Shown: positions 15,652-25,352 of the stretch, in pieces
How positions within the stretch are numbered: position 1 is the first letter of the stretch
Layout of the letters: every line of letters begins with the position of its first letter
NCBI RefSeq assembly: GCF_000382165.1
Contig: NZ_KB907714.1
Location: forward strand, 1 to 64,000
Direction of reading: 5' to 3'
DNA length: 64,000 bases
Origin: Arsukibacterium perlucidum DSM 18276
Lineage (GTDB): Bacteria; Pseudomonadota; Gammaproteobacteria; Enterobacterales; Alteromonadaceae
Notes under the pieces: model-generated
What the model was told of the DNA's origin: nothing
The model's input: the letters and a program-made list of their open reading frames with translations, nothing else
Database searches by the model: none
Program-made: the position numbers and the translations under genes

Positions 15652-15669
15652 CCTCAGCTGCTGAAAAAC

Positions 15670-15685
15670 TGGCCTGTGTTTTGCA
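15670..15685 (+). promoter_or_regulatory. sigma-54 promoter of the flgBCDE operon
   Basis: TGGCCTGTGTTTTGCA has perfect GG-N10-GC spacing and lies 38 bases before the flgB ATG. Confidence 0.8.
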
Positions 15686-15722
15686 TTTGATTTGCCATAG
15701 TTCCAGCTAAGGTGGCAAAAAA

Positions 15723-16124
15723 ATGGCAATCAGTTTTGAAAAAGCATTTGGTATGCACCCACATGCCTTATTAATTCGTGAAAAACGCTCTGAAGTGTTG
15801 GCCGAAAATATTGCTAACGCTGATACCCCTGGCTATAAAGCTAAGGATGTCGATTTTCAGCAGGCGTTACAGATAGCTAAGTCCCGCCAGGGTCAAGATC
15901 CCAGTCGTACTCACGAACAACATTTTCATATTGCCTCTACTCTGCGCAAAGACACCTTATTCCGTAACCCGGACCAACCTGACACAGGTGATGGCAACAG
16001 CGTTGATATTCATCGTGAACGCAATGCTGTTATGCAAAACAACCTGGAGTATCAGACCAGTTTAACTTTCCTTAATAGTCGGATTTCAGGGTTGAAAAAA
16101 GCGCTGACCGGCTCGGGGCAATAA
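15723..16124 (+). CDS. flgB: flagellar proximal rod protein FlgB
   Basis: A 133-residue axial protein with the rod N-terminal pattern (REKRSEVLAENIANADTPGY) and a C-terminal helix ending NNLEYQTSLTFLNSRISGLK. FlgB forms the MS-ring-proximal rod with FlgC, FlgF and FliE. It is the first gene after the sigma-54 element at 15670 and is followed two bases later by flgC. Confidence 0.95.
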   Translation: MAISFEKAFGMHPHALLIREKRSEVLAENIANADTPGYKAKDVDFQQALQIAKSRQGQDPSRTHEQHFHIASTLRKDTLFRNPDQPDTGDGNSVDIHRERNAVMQNNLEYQTSLTFLNSRISGLKKALTGSGQ

Positions 16125-16126
16125 TT

Positions 16127-16546
16127 ATGAGCATTTCAAAAGTATTTGATATTGCCGGTAGCGGCATGACCGCTCAGTCGGTACGAATGAATACCACCGC
16201 CAGTAACATTGCTAACGCCAATAGCGTCAGCAGTAGTGTTGAAGAAACTTACCGCGGCCGGCATCCGGTATTTGCCGCAGAGCTTTCCAAGGCGAGGCGA
16301 GAGCAGGGAGACAGCGCCGGGGTTAAGGTGCTGGGGATTGTAGAGTCTGATGCGCCGCTAAATGTGGAATATGCGCCTAACCACCCGCTGGCGGATGAAA
16401 ATGGCTATATCTACAAGCCAAATGTCAACATTATGGAAGAGATGGCGAATATGATCTCTGCATCCCGCTCTTATGAAACCAACGTCCAAACTGCAGATGC
16501 TGCAAAACAAATGATCATGCGCACCTTGCGGATGGGTCAGAGTTAA
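16127..16546 (+). CDS. flgC: flagellar proximal rod protein FlgC
   Basis: A 139-residue protein. N-terminal rod motif GMTAQSVRMNTTASNIANAN, then the conserved HPLADENGYIYKPNVNIMEE and the C-terminal helix SRSYETNVQTADAAKQM. A component of the proximal rod. The spacing of two bases from flgB and 13 to flgD shows a single operon. Confidence 0.95.
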   Translation: MSISKVFDIAGSGMTAQSVRMNTTASNIANANSVSSSVEETYRGRHPVFAAELSKARREQGDSAGVKVLGIVESDAPLNVEYAPNHPLADENGYIYKPNVNIMEEMANMISASRSYETNVQTADAAKQMIMRTLRMGQS

Positions 16547-16559
16547 TAAGGAATAGCAA

Positions 16560-17243
16560 ATGAGTACTATTAACAATAACCCGGCGCTGGATGGCATGTA
16601 CTGGGAAAACGGCAATAAAGTGCCGGAAAAAAATAACGGCGCGCTGACCCAGTCTGATTTTTTTGCCTTGTTGACCCAGCAACTAGCTTATCAGGACCCC
16701 ACCAAACCGGTGGAGAATGATCAGATGATTGCGCAAATGACCAATTTTACCATGGCAGATGGTATTGGTACGCTAAATGACAGTTTCAAAGGCTTTGCTG
16801 AGAGCATGACTTCTAACCAGGCGTTACAGGCTTCGTCGCTGGTTGGCCGCAGTGTGCTAACTCAGTCAGATGAAATTGTATTTACCGGTGAAACCCTATC
16901 CCGCGGCCATATTAACCTGGACCGGCCCGCTGACAATATGCGGGTACGAATTGAAAAAGCCAACGGCGAGCTGGTTACTAATTTTGATGTTAACAGTCCG
17001 GCACTGGGCAAAAATGAATTTGTCTGGGATGGCACTGACGCTAATGGTGAGCCGATGCCACCCGGTGTTTATAAAATTAAGGTAGAAGCCAGTTTTGCCG
17101 GCGAAAATGAGTCAATACCGGTGCATGTGTTTACGCCGGTATCCAGTGTAAGCCTGGCAGGTAATGGCAAAGGAATTACGCTTAACCTGGTTGGGTTAGG
17201 GGCAGTAAAATTAACTGATGTTCTGGAAGTTTCTTACGGTTAA
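16560..17243 (+). CDS. flgD: hook capping/scaffold protein FlgD
   Basis: This 227-residue protein has the N-terminal export and cap region (LTQSDFFALLTQQLAYQDPT, then MIAQMTNFTMADGI) and C-terminal FlgD Ig-like/tudor domains (FVWDGTDANGEPMPPGVYKI). FlgD caps the growing hook and is discarded when the hook is complete. An AAGGAA ribosome site precedes it. Length is usual for the family. Confidence 0.93.
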   Translation: MSTINNNPALDGMYWENGNKVPEKNNGALTQSDFFALLTQQLAYQDPTKPVENDQMIAQMTNFTMADGIGTLNDSFKGFAESMTSNQALQASSLVGRSVLTQSDEIVFTGETLSRGHINLDRPADNMRVRIEKANGELVTNFDVNSPALGKNEFVWDGTDANGEPMPPGVYKIKVEASFAGENESIPVHVFTPVSSVSLAGNGKGITLNLVGLGAVKLTDVLEVSYG

Positions 17244-17268
17244 ACAACCGTTTAAGGTGAGGTGATTT

Positions 17269-18624
17269 ATGAGTTTTCAAATAGCATTAAGCGGTCTGGC
17301 AGCAGCCCAGAAAGATCTGGACACTACAGCAAATAATATTGCTAACGTTAATACGACCGGCTTTAAAGAGTCGCGGGCAGAGTTTGCTGATGTCTATGCA
17401 ACATCCATTTTCTCGTCCGGGCGCACTAAAGTTGGCGACGGTGTGGCAACTTCAACAGTGGCGCAGCAGTTTAATCAGGGCTCGTTGCAATTTACCAATA
17501 ATTCGCTGGATTTAGCGATAACCGGAGAGGGTTTTTTCGCCACAACACCCGATTTGCAGTCACAGGATTTAACCTACACCCGCTCTGGTGCGTTTAAACT
17601 TAATAAAGACAATTTTATTGTTGATAACAGAGGCAACTTTTTGCAGGGTTTTACGGTAGACCCGGTCACCGGAGAAAACAGCTCAGTGAGTTTAAGTACC
17701 TCTTCGCCTATTGCTATTCCGACATCTGCCGGGGCGCCCAGAGCAACCAATAATATTTTTCTTAGCATGAACGTTGATTCCAGAGTTGTTCCGCCTGCTC
17801 CTGCATTAGCTTTCGACCCAACCGATCGGGCATCTTATAATCACTCAACGTCAGTCACAGTTTATGACAGTTTGGGTGAGTCACACATAGTAACAACTTA
17901 TTTTCGTAAACTTGATACGCTGCCACCAGCCAATAGTGAATGGCAAACTTTTGTTGTTTGGGATGACAATACCGCAAACCCAAACGTGCCACCACCGGTT
18001 GCACCGGCAACCCGTAATCCTGACTCTTACTTCATTGGTGACAATATCGAGTTTGACTCCAGTGGTAATTTCGTTCCATTAGTACCAGTGCCTACAGTTT
18101 CATTGCCGCTCGCAGATCTGAATGACCCGCTTAACGGCTATCTGACGAACGGTGCGCAATTCTCTAACAATGTTGTTGTGAATTTCCGCGATGCCTCGGG
18201 CACCCGCACGCCAACCCAGTATGCTTCTGGCTTTGATGTTAATAACTTAAGTCAGGATGGCACCACTGTTGGTAACTTAACCGGAGTCGATATCGACTCG
18301 TTCGGTCGTGTTCTTGCTACCTATAGCAATGGCGACTCGTCCTATCTGGCACAGGTTACGCTGGTGCGCTTTGCCAACGTGCAAGGTTTAAAACAGGTGG
18401 GTAATACCTCCTGGAAGCAAAGTTTAACCTCGGGGGAGCCAATAGGCGGCCAGGGTAACACCGGTACTTTTGGAGCTGTTAACGCCTCAGCACTGGAGCA
18501 GTCTAACGTAAACCTGACTACTGAACTGGTTGATTTAATCAGCGCTCAGCGTAATTTCCAGGCAAACTCAAGGGCTCTTGAAGTTAACAGTACCCTGCAA
18601 CAAACAGTGCTACAGATCCGTTAA
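17269..18624 (+). CDS. flgE: flagellar hook protein FlgE
   Basis: A 451-residue hook subunit. The N-terminal rod/hook helix (ALSGLAAAQKDLDTTANNIA) and NVNTTGFKESRAEF motif are followed by a central hook domain from about residue 150 to 330 with Pro/Asn-rich loops (PNVPPPVAPATRN). The C-terminal helix (LTTELVDLISAQRNFQANSR) closes it. An intrinsic terminator follows at 18647, so flgBCDE forms one unit, and flgF onwards has its own sigma-54 promoter. Confidence 0.95.
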   Translation: MSFQIALSGLAAAQKDLDTTANNIANVNTTGFKESRAEFADVYATSIFSSGRTKVGDGVATSTVAQQFNQGSLQFTNNSLDLAITGEGFFATTPDLQSQDLTYTRSGAFKLNKDNFIVDNRGNFLQGFTVDPVTGENSSVSLSTSSPIAIPTSAGAPRATNNIFLSMNVDSRVVPPAPALAFDPTDRASYNHSTSVTVYDSLGESHIVTTYFRKLDTLPPANSEWQTFVVWDDNTANPNVPPPVAPATRNPDSYFIGDNIEFDSSGNFVPLVPVPTVSLPLADLNDPLNGYLTNGAQFSNNVVVNFRDASGTRTPTQYASGFDVNNLSQDGTTVGNLTGVDIDSFGRVLATYSNGDSSYLAQVTLVRFANVQGLKQVGNTSWKQSLTSGEPIGGQGNTGTFGAVNASALEQSNVNLTTELVDLISAQRNFQANSRALEVNSTLQQTVLQIR

Positions 18625-18646
18625 GCTAACCCGGCTTAAAACGCTT

Positions 18647-18675
18647 AAAACACCACCTTCGGGTGGTGTTTTTTT
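18647..18675 (+). terminator. intrinsic terminator after flgE
   Basis: AAAACACCACC, a TTCG tetraloop and GGTGGTG, followed by a run of nine Ts, form a strong rho-independent terminator 23 bases after the flgE stop. Confidence 0.93.
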
Positions 18676-18701
18676 ATGAGGTTTTTCACCTTGAACCTAA
18701 C

Positions 18702-18717
18702 TGGCATCAAATTTGCT
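18702..18717 (+). promoter_or_regulatory. sigma-54 promoter of flgF operon
   Basis: TGGCATCAAATTTGCT matches the -24/-12 consensus with exact spacing, 27 bases after the flgE terminator and 34 bases before flgF. Confidence 0.82.
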
Positions 18718-18750
18718 TCAGATTAGTATAAACGTTTAACGGAGCGCGTT

Positions 18751-19497
18751 ATGGACCATTTGCTATATATCGCCATGAGTGGTGCCAAAGAGAATATGCA
18801 CGGCATCAGTGTGCGGGCAAATAACCTGGCTAACAGCAATACGGTTGGCTTTAAATCCGATTTTGAGCAGGCTCGTGCCATGCAGGCGTTTGGTGAGGGA
18901 TTGCCCAGTCGGGTATTCGCGATGACTGAACAGCCAGGTCAAAACTTTGACGCCGGGCCAATGATCATTTCTGATCGCGAGCTGGATATTGCTATTCAGG
19001 GTGACGGCTGGTTTGCCGTGCAGGACGCAGATGGTAACGAGGCTTATACCAGGGCTGGCAATTTACAGCTTAGCCCGACGGGCATGCTAGAAACAGCTAA
19101 TGGCCGGGCCGTTATTGGTGATGGTGGGCCTATTCAGCTGCCGGTTCCGCTGGCTAAATTAGAAATTGGTCAGGACGGTACTATTAGTGCGTTGCCTCAA
19201 GGGGCGCCTGCAAATGCTCTGGAAGAAGTGGGGCGGATTAAACTGGTAAACCCTGTCTACGCAGATCTCACTAAAGGTACCGACGGTTTGTTCCGGCGTA
19301 AAGATGGCCAGTTAGCCGTGGCAGATGTAAACGTCAGCTTGTTACATGGAGCCTACGAAGGTAGCAACGTCAATGCCGTGGGCGAAATGACTCATATGAT
19401 AAGCCTGCAGCGTCAGTTTGAGCTCCAGGTGAAAATGATGAAAAGTGCCGAAGATATGGACCGCCAGCAGAACGCCTTGCTGCGGATCATGGGCTAG
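18751..19497 (+). CDS. flgF: flagellar proximal rod protein FlgF
   Basis: A 248-residue rod protein. It begins MDHLLYIAMSGAKENMHGIS with RANNLANSNTVGFKSDF, has the central FlgF/G domain (DIAIQGDGWFAVQDADGNEA, then YTRAGNLQLSPTGML), and ends with HMISLQRQFELQVKMMKSAE. It joins the proximal rod below FlgG. It is the first gene of the flgFGHIJ-KL unit behind a sigma-54 promoter. Confidence 0.95.
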   Translation: MDHLLYIAMSGAKENMHGISVRANNLANSNTVGFKSDFEQARAMQAFGEGLPSRVFAMTEQPGQNFDAGPMIISDRELDIAIQGDGWFAVQDADGNEAYTRAGNLQLSPTGMLETANGRAVIGDGGPIQLPVPLAKLEIGQDGTISALPQGAPANALEEVGRIKLVNPVYADLTKGTDGLFRRKDGQLAVADVNVSLLHGAYEGSNVNAVGEMTHMISLQRQFELQVKMMKSAEDMDRQQNALLRIMG

Positions 19498-19535
19498 TTA
19501 ACTGATTAATGGGCGACAGCCCCGGGAGGTAGCAG

Positions 19536-20324
19536 ATGCATCCAGCTCTGTGGATAAGTAAAACCGGTTTAGATGCGAAGCAGCGTGATATTTCGGTTAT
19601 TTCAAATAACCTGGCTAATGCCAGCACAGTTGGTTTTAAAAAAAGCCGGGCGGTATTTGAAGATCTGTTGTATCAAAACGTCAATCAGCCTGGCGGCCGC
19701 TCTTCACAAAACTCAGAGTTGCCTAATGGTTTAATGATTGGTGCTGGTACCAAAGTGGTCGCAACTCAGAAAAACTTTACCCAGGGTAATATGCTTACCA
19801 CTGAAAACAGTTTGGACATGATGATCCAGGGCCATGGTTTTTTTGAAGTACTAATGCCTGATGGCACCACTTCTTATACTCGTAATGGCCAGTTCACCGT
19901 TGACGGTGAAGGTAATCTGGTGACCTCTGGCGCTGGCTTTCAGGTGCAGCCCAATATTGTTATTCCACCAGATGCCACCAGTATCACAGTATCGCAGGAT
20001 GGCGAAGTATCAGTGCGGCTGGCCGGTCAGGTCGATAACGCTATTCTTGGCCAGTTAACAGTAACCAATTTTATTAATCCGGCAGGTTTAGAGCCGACTG
20101 GCCAGAACTTATTTAAAGAAACCGCGGTAAGTGGCGACCCGGTACAAGGTATTCCTGGCCTGGAAGGCTTGGGTATTATTGTGCAGGGCTCACTGGAAAC
20201 CTCAAACGTTAATGTTACTGAGGAGCTGGTCAGTCTGATTGAGTCACAGCGGGTTTACGAGATGAATTCGAAAGTTATTTCCTCAGTGGATCAGATGCTG
20301 GGCTTTGCTATTCAGCAATTATAA
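19536..20324 (+). CDS. flgG: flagellar distal rod protein FlgG
   Basis: A 262-residue protein starting MHPALWISKTGLDAKQRDIS with NNLANASTVGFKKSRAVFED, central YTRNGQFTVDGEGNLVT, and C-terminal NVTEELVSLIESQRVYEMNS. It is the distal rod subunit. The ribosome site GGGAGG precedes the ATG. Full length. Confidence 0.96.
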   Translation: MHPALWISKTGLDAKQRDISVISNNLANASTVGFKKSRAVFEDLLYQNVNQPGGRSSQNSELPNGLMIGAGTKVVATQKNFTQGNMLTTENSLDMMIQGHGFFEVLMPDGTTSYTRNGQFTVDGEGNLVTSGAGFQVQPNIVIPPDATSITVSQDGEVSVRLAGQVDNAILGQLTVTNFINPAGLEPTGQNLFKETAVSGDPVQGIPGLEGLGIIVQGSLETSNVNVTEELVSLIESQRVYEMNSKVISSVDQMLGFAIQQL

Positions 20325-20335
20325 GCGGAGGCGTT

Positions 20336-21022
20336 ATGCGCACTTTTTCGTCGGTGTTATTCGCGGTATTTGCAGCAGTATTATTGTCTGCTTGCGCGGC
20401 CACACAGCAGCCGTTTGCTGATGATCCATATTATTCGCCAATTCCGCCTGAGCCTGCACCGCGGCCGGTGTTAAAAACGGGTTCGTTGTTTGCACAGCAG
20501 CACTCCAACAGCTTGTATTCAGACAACAAAGCCCGGCATGAGGGCGATATTATAACTGTGGTGCTGCGTGAGCGTACTCAGGCATCAAAACAGGCAAAAA
20601 CCGAATCAGGCAAAGACAGCAGCGTTACTATCGATCCGATGATTGGGTTGGGCGGCCGTGCTGTGTCTGTGGCCGGTAATGTATTGCAGTTCGGTGCTAA
20701 TTCTACTTCGGAATTTACCGGTGATGCCAAGGCCGATCAGAGCAATAGCCTGGTTGGTGATATTTCTGTCAATGTGTTGCAGGTCATGACTAACGGCAAT
20801 TTAGTTATCCGTGGTGAAAAGTGGTTAACCCTGAACACCGGTAAAGAGTATATCCGCTTAACCGGCATTATCAGGCCGCAGGATGTGGACGTTAACAATA
20901 CTGTTGAATCAAACAAAATAGCCAATGCCCGGATTGAATACAGTGGCACCGGCGCGCACCACTTTGGTCAGTCACCGGGCTGGTTAAGCCGGTTCTTTAA
21001 TGGCCCCTTGTGGCCATTTTAA
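20336..21022 (+). CDS. flgH: flagellar L-ring lipoprotein FlgH
   Basis: A 228-residue protein with a lipoprotein signal (MRTFSSVLFAVFAAVLLSAC, lipobox LSAC) and the FlgH core (GSLFAQQHSNSLYSDNKARH, GDIITVVLRERTQASKQA, NGNLVIRGEKWLTLNTGKEY, IRLTGIIRPQDV). It forms the outer-membrane L-ring. After its stop, GGCCATT recurs at 21012, 21030 and 21047. Confidence 0.95.
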   Translation: MRTFSSVLFAVFAAVLLSACAATQQPFADDPYYSPIPPEPAPRPVLKTGSLFAQQHSNSLYSDNKARHEGDIITVVLRERTQASKQAKTESGKDSSVTIDPMIGLGGRAVSVAGNVLQFGANSTSEFTGDAKADQSNSLVGDISVNVLQVMTNGNLVIRGEKWLTLNTGKEYIRLTGIIRPQDVDVNNTVESNKIANARIEYSGTGAHHFGQSPGWLSRFFNGPLWPF

Positions 21023-21117
21023 GAAATATGGCCATTCTGGTAATGCGGCCATTTTAAAAGACGAATTTAAACAGCTATTTTGAGACTTTCGCGGTGGTAT
21101 TTTTCAGAGGTAAGACT

Positions 21118-22224
21118 ATGTTCCGGATAAAATGGCTAGGGTACCTGGTATTGCTGCTGCCCCTATTGCTGATAATAGGGCCAGTACAGGCAGCCCGGAT
21201 CAAAGATGTCGCTGATATAGACGGCGTAAGGGCCAACCAATTAGTAGGTTATGGCCTGGTGGTAGGGTTACCCGGCACCGGCGAGCAAAGCCCGTTTACT
21301 GAGCAAAGTTTTCGTACCATGCTGGCGAATTTCGGCATTAATATGCCGGCCGGGCAGCGTAGCCAGATTAAAAACGTGGCTGCAGTCGCTGTTCATGCTG
21401 AATTACCGGCGTTTGCCAAGCCGGGCCAGACCATAGATATTACGGTGTCGTCTGTCGGCAGTGCCAAAAGTTTGCGAGGCGGTACCTTACTGCAAACCTT
21501 TTTAACCGGCCTGGATGGTAATGTTTATGCCATTGCTCAGGGCAGCTTAATTGTCAGTGGTCTGGGCGCCGAGGGCCTGGACGGCTCGCGCATTCTGGTT
21601 AATACGCCAACCGTTGGCCGCATCCCAAATGGTGCTATGGTAGAACGTGAAGTTATTTCGCCGTTTGGCAATGGCGATTTTATTACCTTTAATTTAAAAC
21701 AGGCCGACTTTACCACCTCAAAGCGGCTGGCTGAGGTAATTAATCAGTTTATTGGTCCTGACACCGCCTATTCTCAGGATGCAGCATCAGTGCAGGTAAG
21801 GGCACCGCGTGATATGTCCCAGCGGGTGTCTTATTTGTCGACCCTGGAAAACCTGGAATTTGCACCCGCCGATCACTCTGCCAAAATTATTATTAATTCG
21901 CGAACCGGGACCATCGTTATTGGTAAAGATGTCAGGCTGTTTCCGGCGGCTGTTACTCATGGTGGCTTAACGGTTACTATTGCCGAGAACCCGCAGGTGG
22001 TCCAGCCCAATCCGTTTGGCGAAGGGGTAACAGCAATTGAAGAAAATACCATTATCGATGTCACTCGGGAAAACTCACGGATGTTTAAATTCGACCCTGG
22101 CGTCACCCTGGATGATTTAGTGCGCACCGTTAATGCGGTGGGTGCAGCACCGGGCGATTTAATGGCCATTTTAGAAGCATTAAAAGAAGCGGGTGCCATT
22201 CATGGCGAGCTGGTGGTGATTTAA
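21118..22224 (+). CDS. flgI: flagellar P-ring protein FlgI
   Basis: This 368-residue periplasmic protein has a signal peptide ([19 protein letters not shown]) followed by the near-invariant [20 protein letters not shown] and [12 protein letters not shown]. The C-terminus has [20 protein letters not shown]. The ATG at 21118 behind AGAGGTAAG is preferred over the GTG at 21094. It forms the peptidoglycan-level P-ring. Two bases separate it from flgJ. Confidence 0.95.
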   Translation: MFRIKWLGYLVLLLPLLLIIGPVQAARIKDVADIDGVRANQLVGYGLVVGLPGTGEQSPFTEQSFRTMLANFGINMPAGQRSQIKNVAAVAVHAELPAFAKPGQTIDITVSSVGSAKSLRGGTLLQTFLTGLDGNVYAIAQGSLIVSGLGAEGLDGSRILVNTPTVGRIPNGAMVEREVISPFGNGDFITFNLKQADFTTSKRLAEVINQFIGPDTAYSQDAASVQVRAPRDMSQRVSYLSTLENLEFAPADHSAKIIINSRTGTIVIGKDVRLFPAAVTHGGLTVTIAENPQVVQPNPFGEGVTAIEENTIIDVTRENSRMFKFDPGVTLDDLVRTVNAVGAAPGDLMAILEALKEAGAIHGELVVI

Positions 22225-22225
22225 C

Positions 22226-23287
22226 ATGAGCCTGACTAAAACCCAAGTCTCTTATCATGATGTCAATAGCCTGCAGAATATTAAAACTGCAGGCAAAGCT
22301 GACGAAAAAGCCGGTTTAAGGCAAGCTGCTGAGCAGTTTGAAGCAATTTTTATGAGTATGTTGCTGACCAGTATGCGTAAAGCTAACTCTGCTTTTGAAG
22401 CAGAAGGCATGATGAATAGCCAGACCACTGAGTTTTACCGGGATATGCATGACAGTCAGCTCGCCACCGATTTAGCTCAGAAGGGCGCGCTCGGCCTGGC
22501 GGACTTATTAGTAGCCCAGCTTGACCCGACAGCCGGAGCCAAGCGGCCTAAAAAGCAGGCTGAACTTAACATGCCAGGCAGTGGCAGTTTTAATCCGCTG
22601 CCACAGCGGCCGGATGCCAGCAAGGCGTTTCATAGCAGTGAGATGAGCATTGGTGTCAGACAGACCTTGCAAGCTATTGCCGATTTGCCAGCAACTTCGT
22701 CGTTAACCCGGGGAAATAGCGCAGTTAACCAGGCAACTGCGCCAGAGCCATTGGCACCAACTGACTGGCAAATTGGTTCGCCGCTGGAATTTGTCCGTAA
22801 ATTATTACCGGCTGCAAAACAGGCGGCACAAGCACTGGGTCTTGATCCAATGGCAATGATAGCCCAGGCTGCGCTGGAAACAGGCTGGGGCCAGCGCATG
22901 ATTAAAACGGCTAAAGGTGACAACAGTTTTAACTTGTTCGGGATTAAAGCTCACAACAATTGGCAGGGTGAAAGTGCGGTGGTGGATACCCTGGAATTTC
23001 GGGATGGGGTAGCCCAAAAAGAGCAGGCCAGGTTCCGCTCTTATGGCTCGCCTGAGCAAAGCCTGCAGGATTACGCCAGTTTTATCAGTAACAACCCGCG
23101 TTATCAGCAAGCGTTGCAGCGTACGGCTGAACCGGCAGCGTATTTTAATGAATTGCAGGCCGCGGGGTACGCTACTGATCCTGAATATGCCCAGAAAATT
23201 ATGGCGGTATATCAAAGCCCTACCTTTAATCAGGTAAGGGCCGAACTCAATTCCGCTCAAGATTTTAATTTTGGCGCCGATGAATAG
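22226..23287 (+). CDS. flgJ: bifunctional rod-capping protein and peptidoglycan hydrolase FlgJ
   Basis: A 353-residue two-domain protein. The N-terminal rod-binding domain (QAAEQFEAIFMSMLLTSMRK, MMNSQTTEFYRDMHDSQLA) is followed by a linker and a C-terminal glucosaminidase domain (AAKQAAQALGLDPMAMIAQA, ALETGWGQRM with the catalytic Glu, then NLFGIKAHNNWQGES). It opens the peptidoglycan for the growing rod. The muramidase half is complete, unlike the single-domain FlgJ of some groups. Confidence 0.95.
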   Translation: MSLTKTQVSYHDVNSLQNIKTAGKADEKAGLRQAAEQFEAIFMSMLLTSMRKANSAFEAEGMMNSQTTEFYRDMHDSQLATDLAQKGALGLADLLVAQLDPTAGAKRPKKQAELNMPGSGSFNPLPQRPDASKAFHSSEMSIGVRQTLQAIADLPATSSLTRGNSAVNQATAPEPLAPTDWQIGSPLEFVRKLLPAAKQAAQALGLDPMAMIAQAALETGWGQRMIKTAKGDNSFNLFGIKAHNNWQGESAVVDTLEFRDGVAQKEQARFRSYGSPEQSLQDYASFISNNPRYQQALQRTAEPAAYFNELQAAGYATDPEYAQKIMAVYQSPTFNQVRAELNSAQDFNFGADE

Positions 23288-23322
23288 TATGTTAGCCACC
23301 CGACGTGGCAACGGAGCAACTT

Positions 23323-25350
23323 ATGTCAGATAATTTACTTAGAATTGGTACTTCAGCCGTATTGGCTAGCTCTACCTCGCTGAATACCACAAGTAATAAT
23401 ATCGCCAATTTGAATACTCCGGGCTATGTCAGGCAGCGTACTGAGTTTGAAGCCGAACAACTTGGACTAGGAGTGGGTAGAGGCACGACAGAGCGACTGG
23501 TAAGTGAGTTTACTTTGCAACAATTGCGACGGGATACCACCAACCTGGCTTACGCTAATCAATATGTCTCTGAGGCAAACAGAATTGATGGCTTGTTCTC
23601 CAATCCTGCCAACAGTATTTCATCTGCAGTAAATGATTTATTTCAAAAGTTTCAAACAGCTAATAACGATCCGAGCTCAATATCGACCCGTTTATTAATT
23701 ATCAGCAGCAGCGAGTCGTTGCTGGACCGTTTTGGCACGCTTTCCAATTTAGTGCTGGATCAGTCGACTTATATCAATCAGCAACTTGAGTTAGATCTGC
23801 GTGAAACCAATAGTCTGATCAAAAATGTGGCAGACCTTAATAGAAATATTACTAACTATGGTACCGGTAGTTCTAAACCTGTGCCGCTGAATCTATATGA
23901 CAAACGGGATGAAGCCATCCGGCAATTAGCAGAAAAATTACAGATAAAAGTGCTGGATGCGGCCAACGGCGAAAAGCTGGTATTTATGGCGACAGGCCAG
24001 TCGCTGGTAATTGAAAATGGCGAGTTTGGTATTTTAACCCTGCAGGGTAATCCTGACCCCAATGTTAAAGAGTTGCAGTTACAAAGTAGCGCCAGACCAG
24101 ACGTTATTGTTCAGGTAGGCAATGACCAGCTGGGCGGACAGTTAGGTGCGCTGCTGAGCTTTCGTGATGAAACGCTTATTCCTACCCAAAACCAGTTAGG
24201 CCAGCTGGCGCTGGCAATGGCAGACTCGTTAAATGAGCAGAACAAACTGGGTATGACAGCTAATGGCGATATAGGCAATGAGTTGTTTGCCCTGCCATCG
24301 TTTAACGGCCTTAATTACAACGAAAATACCGGAGCGGGAAATGTCAGGGCAGTTATTGAACCCGGCAGAGCATATCAGATACCACCAAACGATTTTCTGG
24401 TTACCTTTGAAAGCCCGGATACTTTTACGGTCGAGGCGGTCGATAGTTTTGGTAATGTCATTCCCAATTCCGCCATCAGCCAAACAGTTGTTGGCTTCCC
24501 GGCCACGATAAACGCCGGATCCAGTCCGGATGATGATTTGTATGGTTTGCAGATAACGTTAGATGCCAGTTTAGGTGCTTTCGCTGACGGTGACCGGTTT
24601 TTGTTAAAGCCGCTGGCTGATGCCGCCAGACAAGTAAAGCAGCTGAGTAACCGGGCTGAGGATATTGCATTAGCATCACCGGTAAGAAGCAGCGAAGCCG
24701 TTGATAATCTTGGAAATGCACTTGTTGACAAGCTGGTAGTGACTGACACGGACCCTGCTACCTCAAGTTTTAGTCCTCCGGCAGCGCTCACTGGGGCGCC
24801 GTTTAATATTATATATGTTGGTGGCAATGAATTTGAAGTAAGAGACAATGCCGACACTGTAATAGGAACAACGGGGCCAATAGTATCGGCAACGTTTGAC
24901 AATATTCTTGATCGGGCAGGTTTGAACCTGGGTTTTGATTTTAATATTACCGGGTCACCGCAACCAGGCGATGTTTTTACCATAGACTATAATACTGGTG
25001 GCTTTAACGATAACAGAAATGGTTTACAAATTGCTGCTTTGCAGACAACCGACACCATGCGCCGCTATGCTGTAACAACCCCGAATGCCGATAATCAAAT
25101 GAGTTTTAACGAAGCATATGGCACTATGGTAAGCTTTGTTGGCGATAAAACGGCTCAGGCCCGCAATGGTCAGGCTGCTGCAGAAGCGTTATATTCGCAA
25201 ACTCAAATTTTATTTGAATCATTATCCGGGGTCAGCCTGGATGAAGAGGCGGCCAATCTTGTCAGGTTTCAGCAAAGCTATGCCGCAGCGTCTAGAATTA
25301 TCTCTACGTCGCAAACCATTTTTGACACTCTGCTACAGGCTGTGAGGTAA
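23323..25350 (+). CDS. flgK: hook-filament junction protein FlgK (HAP1)
   Basis: This 675-residue protein has an N-terminal D0 region (LLRIGTSAVLASSTSLNTTS, NNIANLNTPGYVRQR) and a C-terminal region (GVSLDEEAANLVRFQQSYAA, ASRIISTSQTIFDTLL) typical of FlgK, with a large central insertion. The ATG at 23323 is chosen for its ACGGAG site; the frame extends upstream only to a GTG at 23305. It links hook to filament together with FlgL, two bases downstream. No separate promoter was recognised. Confidence 0.93.
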   Translation: MSDNLLRIGTSAVLASSTSLNTTSNNIANLNTPGYVRQRTEFEAEQLGLGVGRGTTERLVSEFTLQQLRRDTTNLAYANQYVSEANRIDGLFSNPANSISSAVNDLFQKFQTANNDPSSISTRLLIISSSESLLDRFGTLSNLVLDQSTYINQQLELDLRETNSLIKNVADLNRNITNYGTGSSKPVPLNLYDKRDEAIRQLAEKLQIKVLDAANGEKLVFMATGQSLVIENGEFGILTLQGNPDPNVKELQLQSSARPDVIVQVGNDQLGGQLGALLSFRDETLIPTQNQLGQLALAMADSLNEQNKLGMTANGDIGNELFALPSFNGLNYNENTGAGNVRAVIEPGRAYQIPPNDFLVTFESPDTFTVEAVDSFGNVIPNSAISQTVVGFPATINAGSSPDDDLYGLQITLDASLGAFADGDRFLLKPLADAARQVKQLSNRAEDIALASPVRSSEAVDNLGNALVDKLVVTDTDPATSSFSPPAALTGAPFNIIYVGGNEFEVRDNADTVIGTTGPIVSATFDNILDRAGLNLGFDFNITGSPQPGDVFTIDYNTGGFNDNRNGLQIAALQTTDTMRRYAVTTPNADNQMSFNEAYGTMVSFVGDKTAQARNGQAAAEALYSQTQILFESLSGVSLDEEAANLVRFQQSYAAASRIISTSQTIFDTLLQAVR

Positions 25351-25352
25351 CA

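Noticed and set aside
21012-21053. GGCCATT three times after flgH as a regulatory repeat
   Set aside because: The units are short and differ between copies; it may be a minor duplication of the flgH end but nothing further supports a function.
24375-24983. 202-codon minus-strand open frame inside flgK
   Set aside because: Antisense to a conserved gene, low-complexity Ser/Leu/Ala product and no supporting signal.
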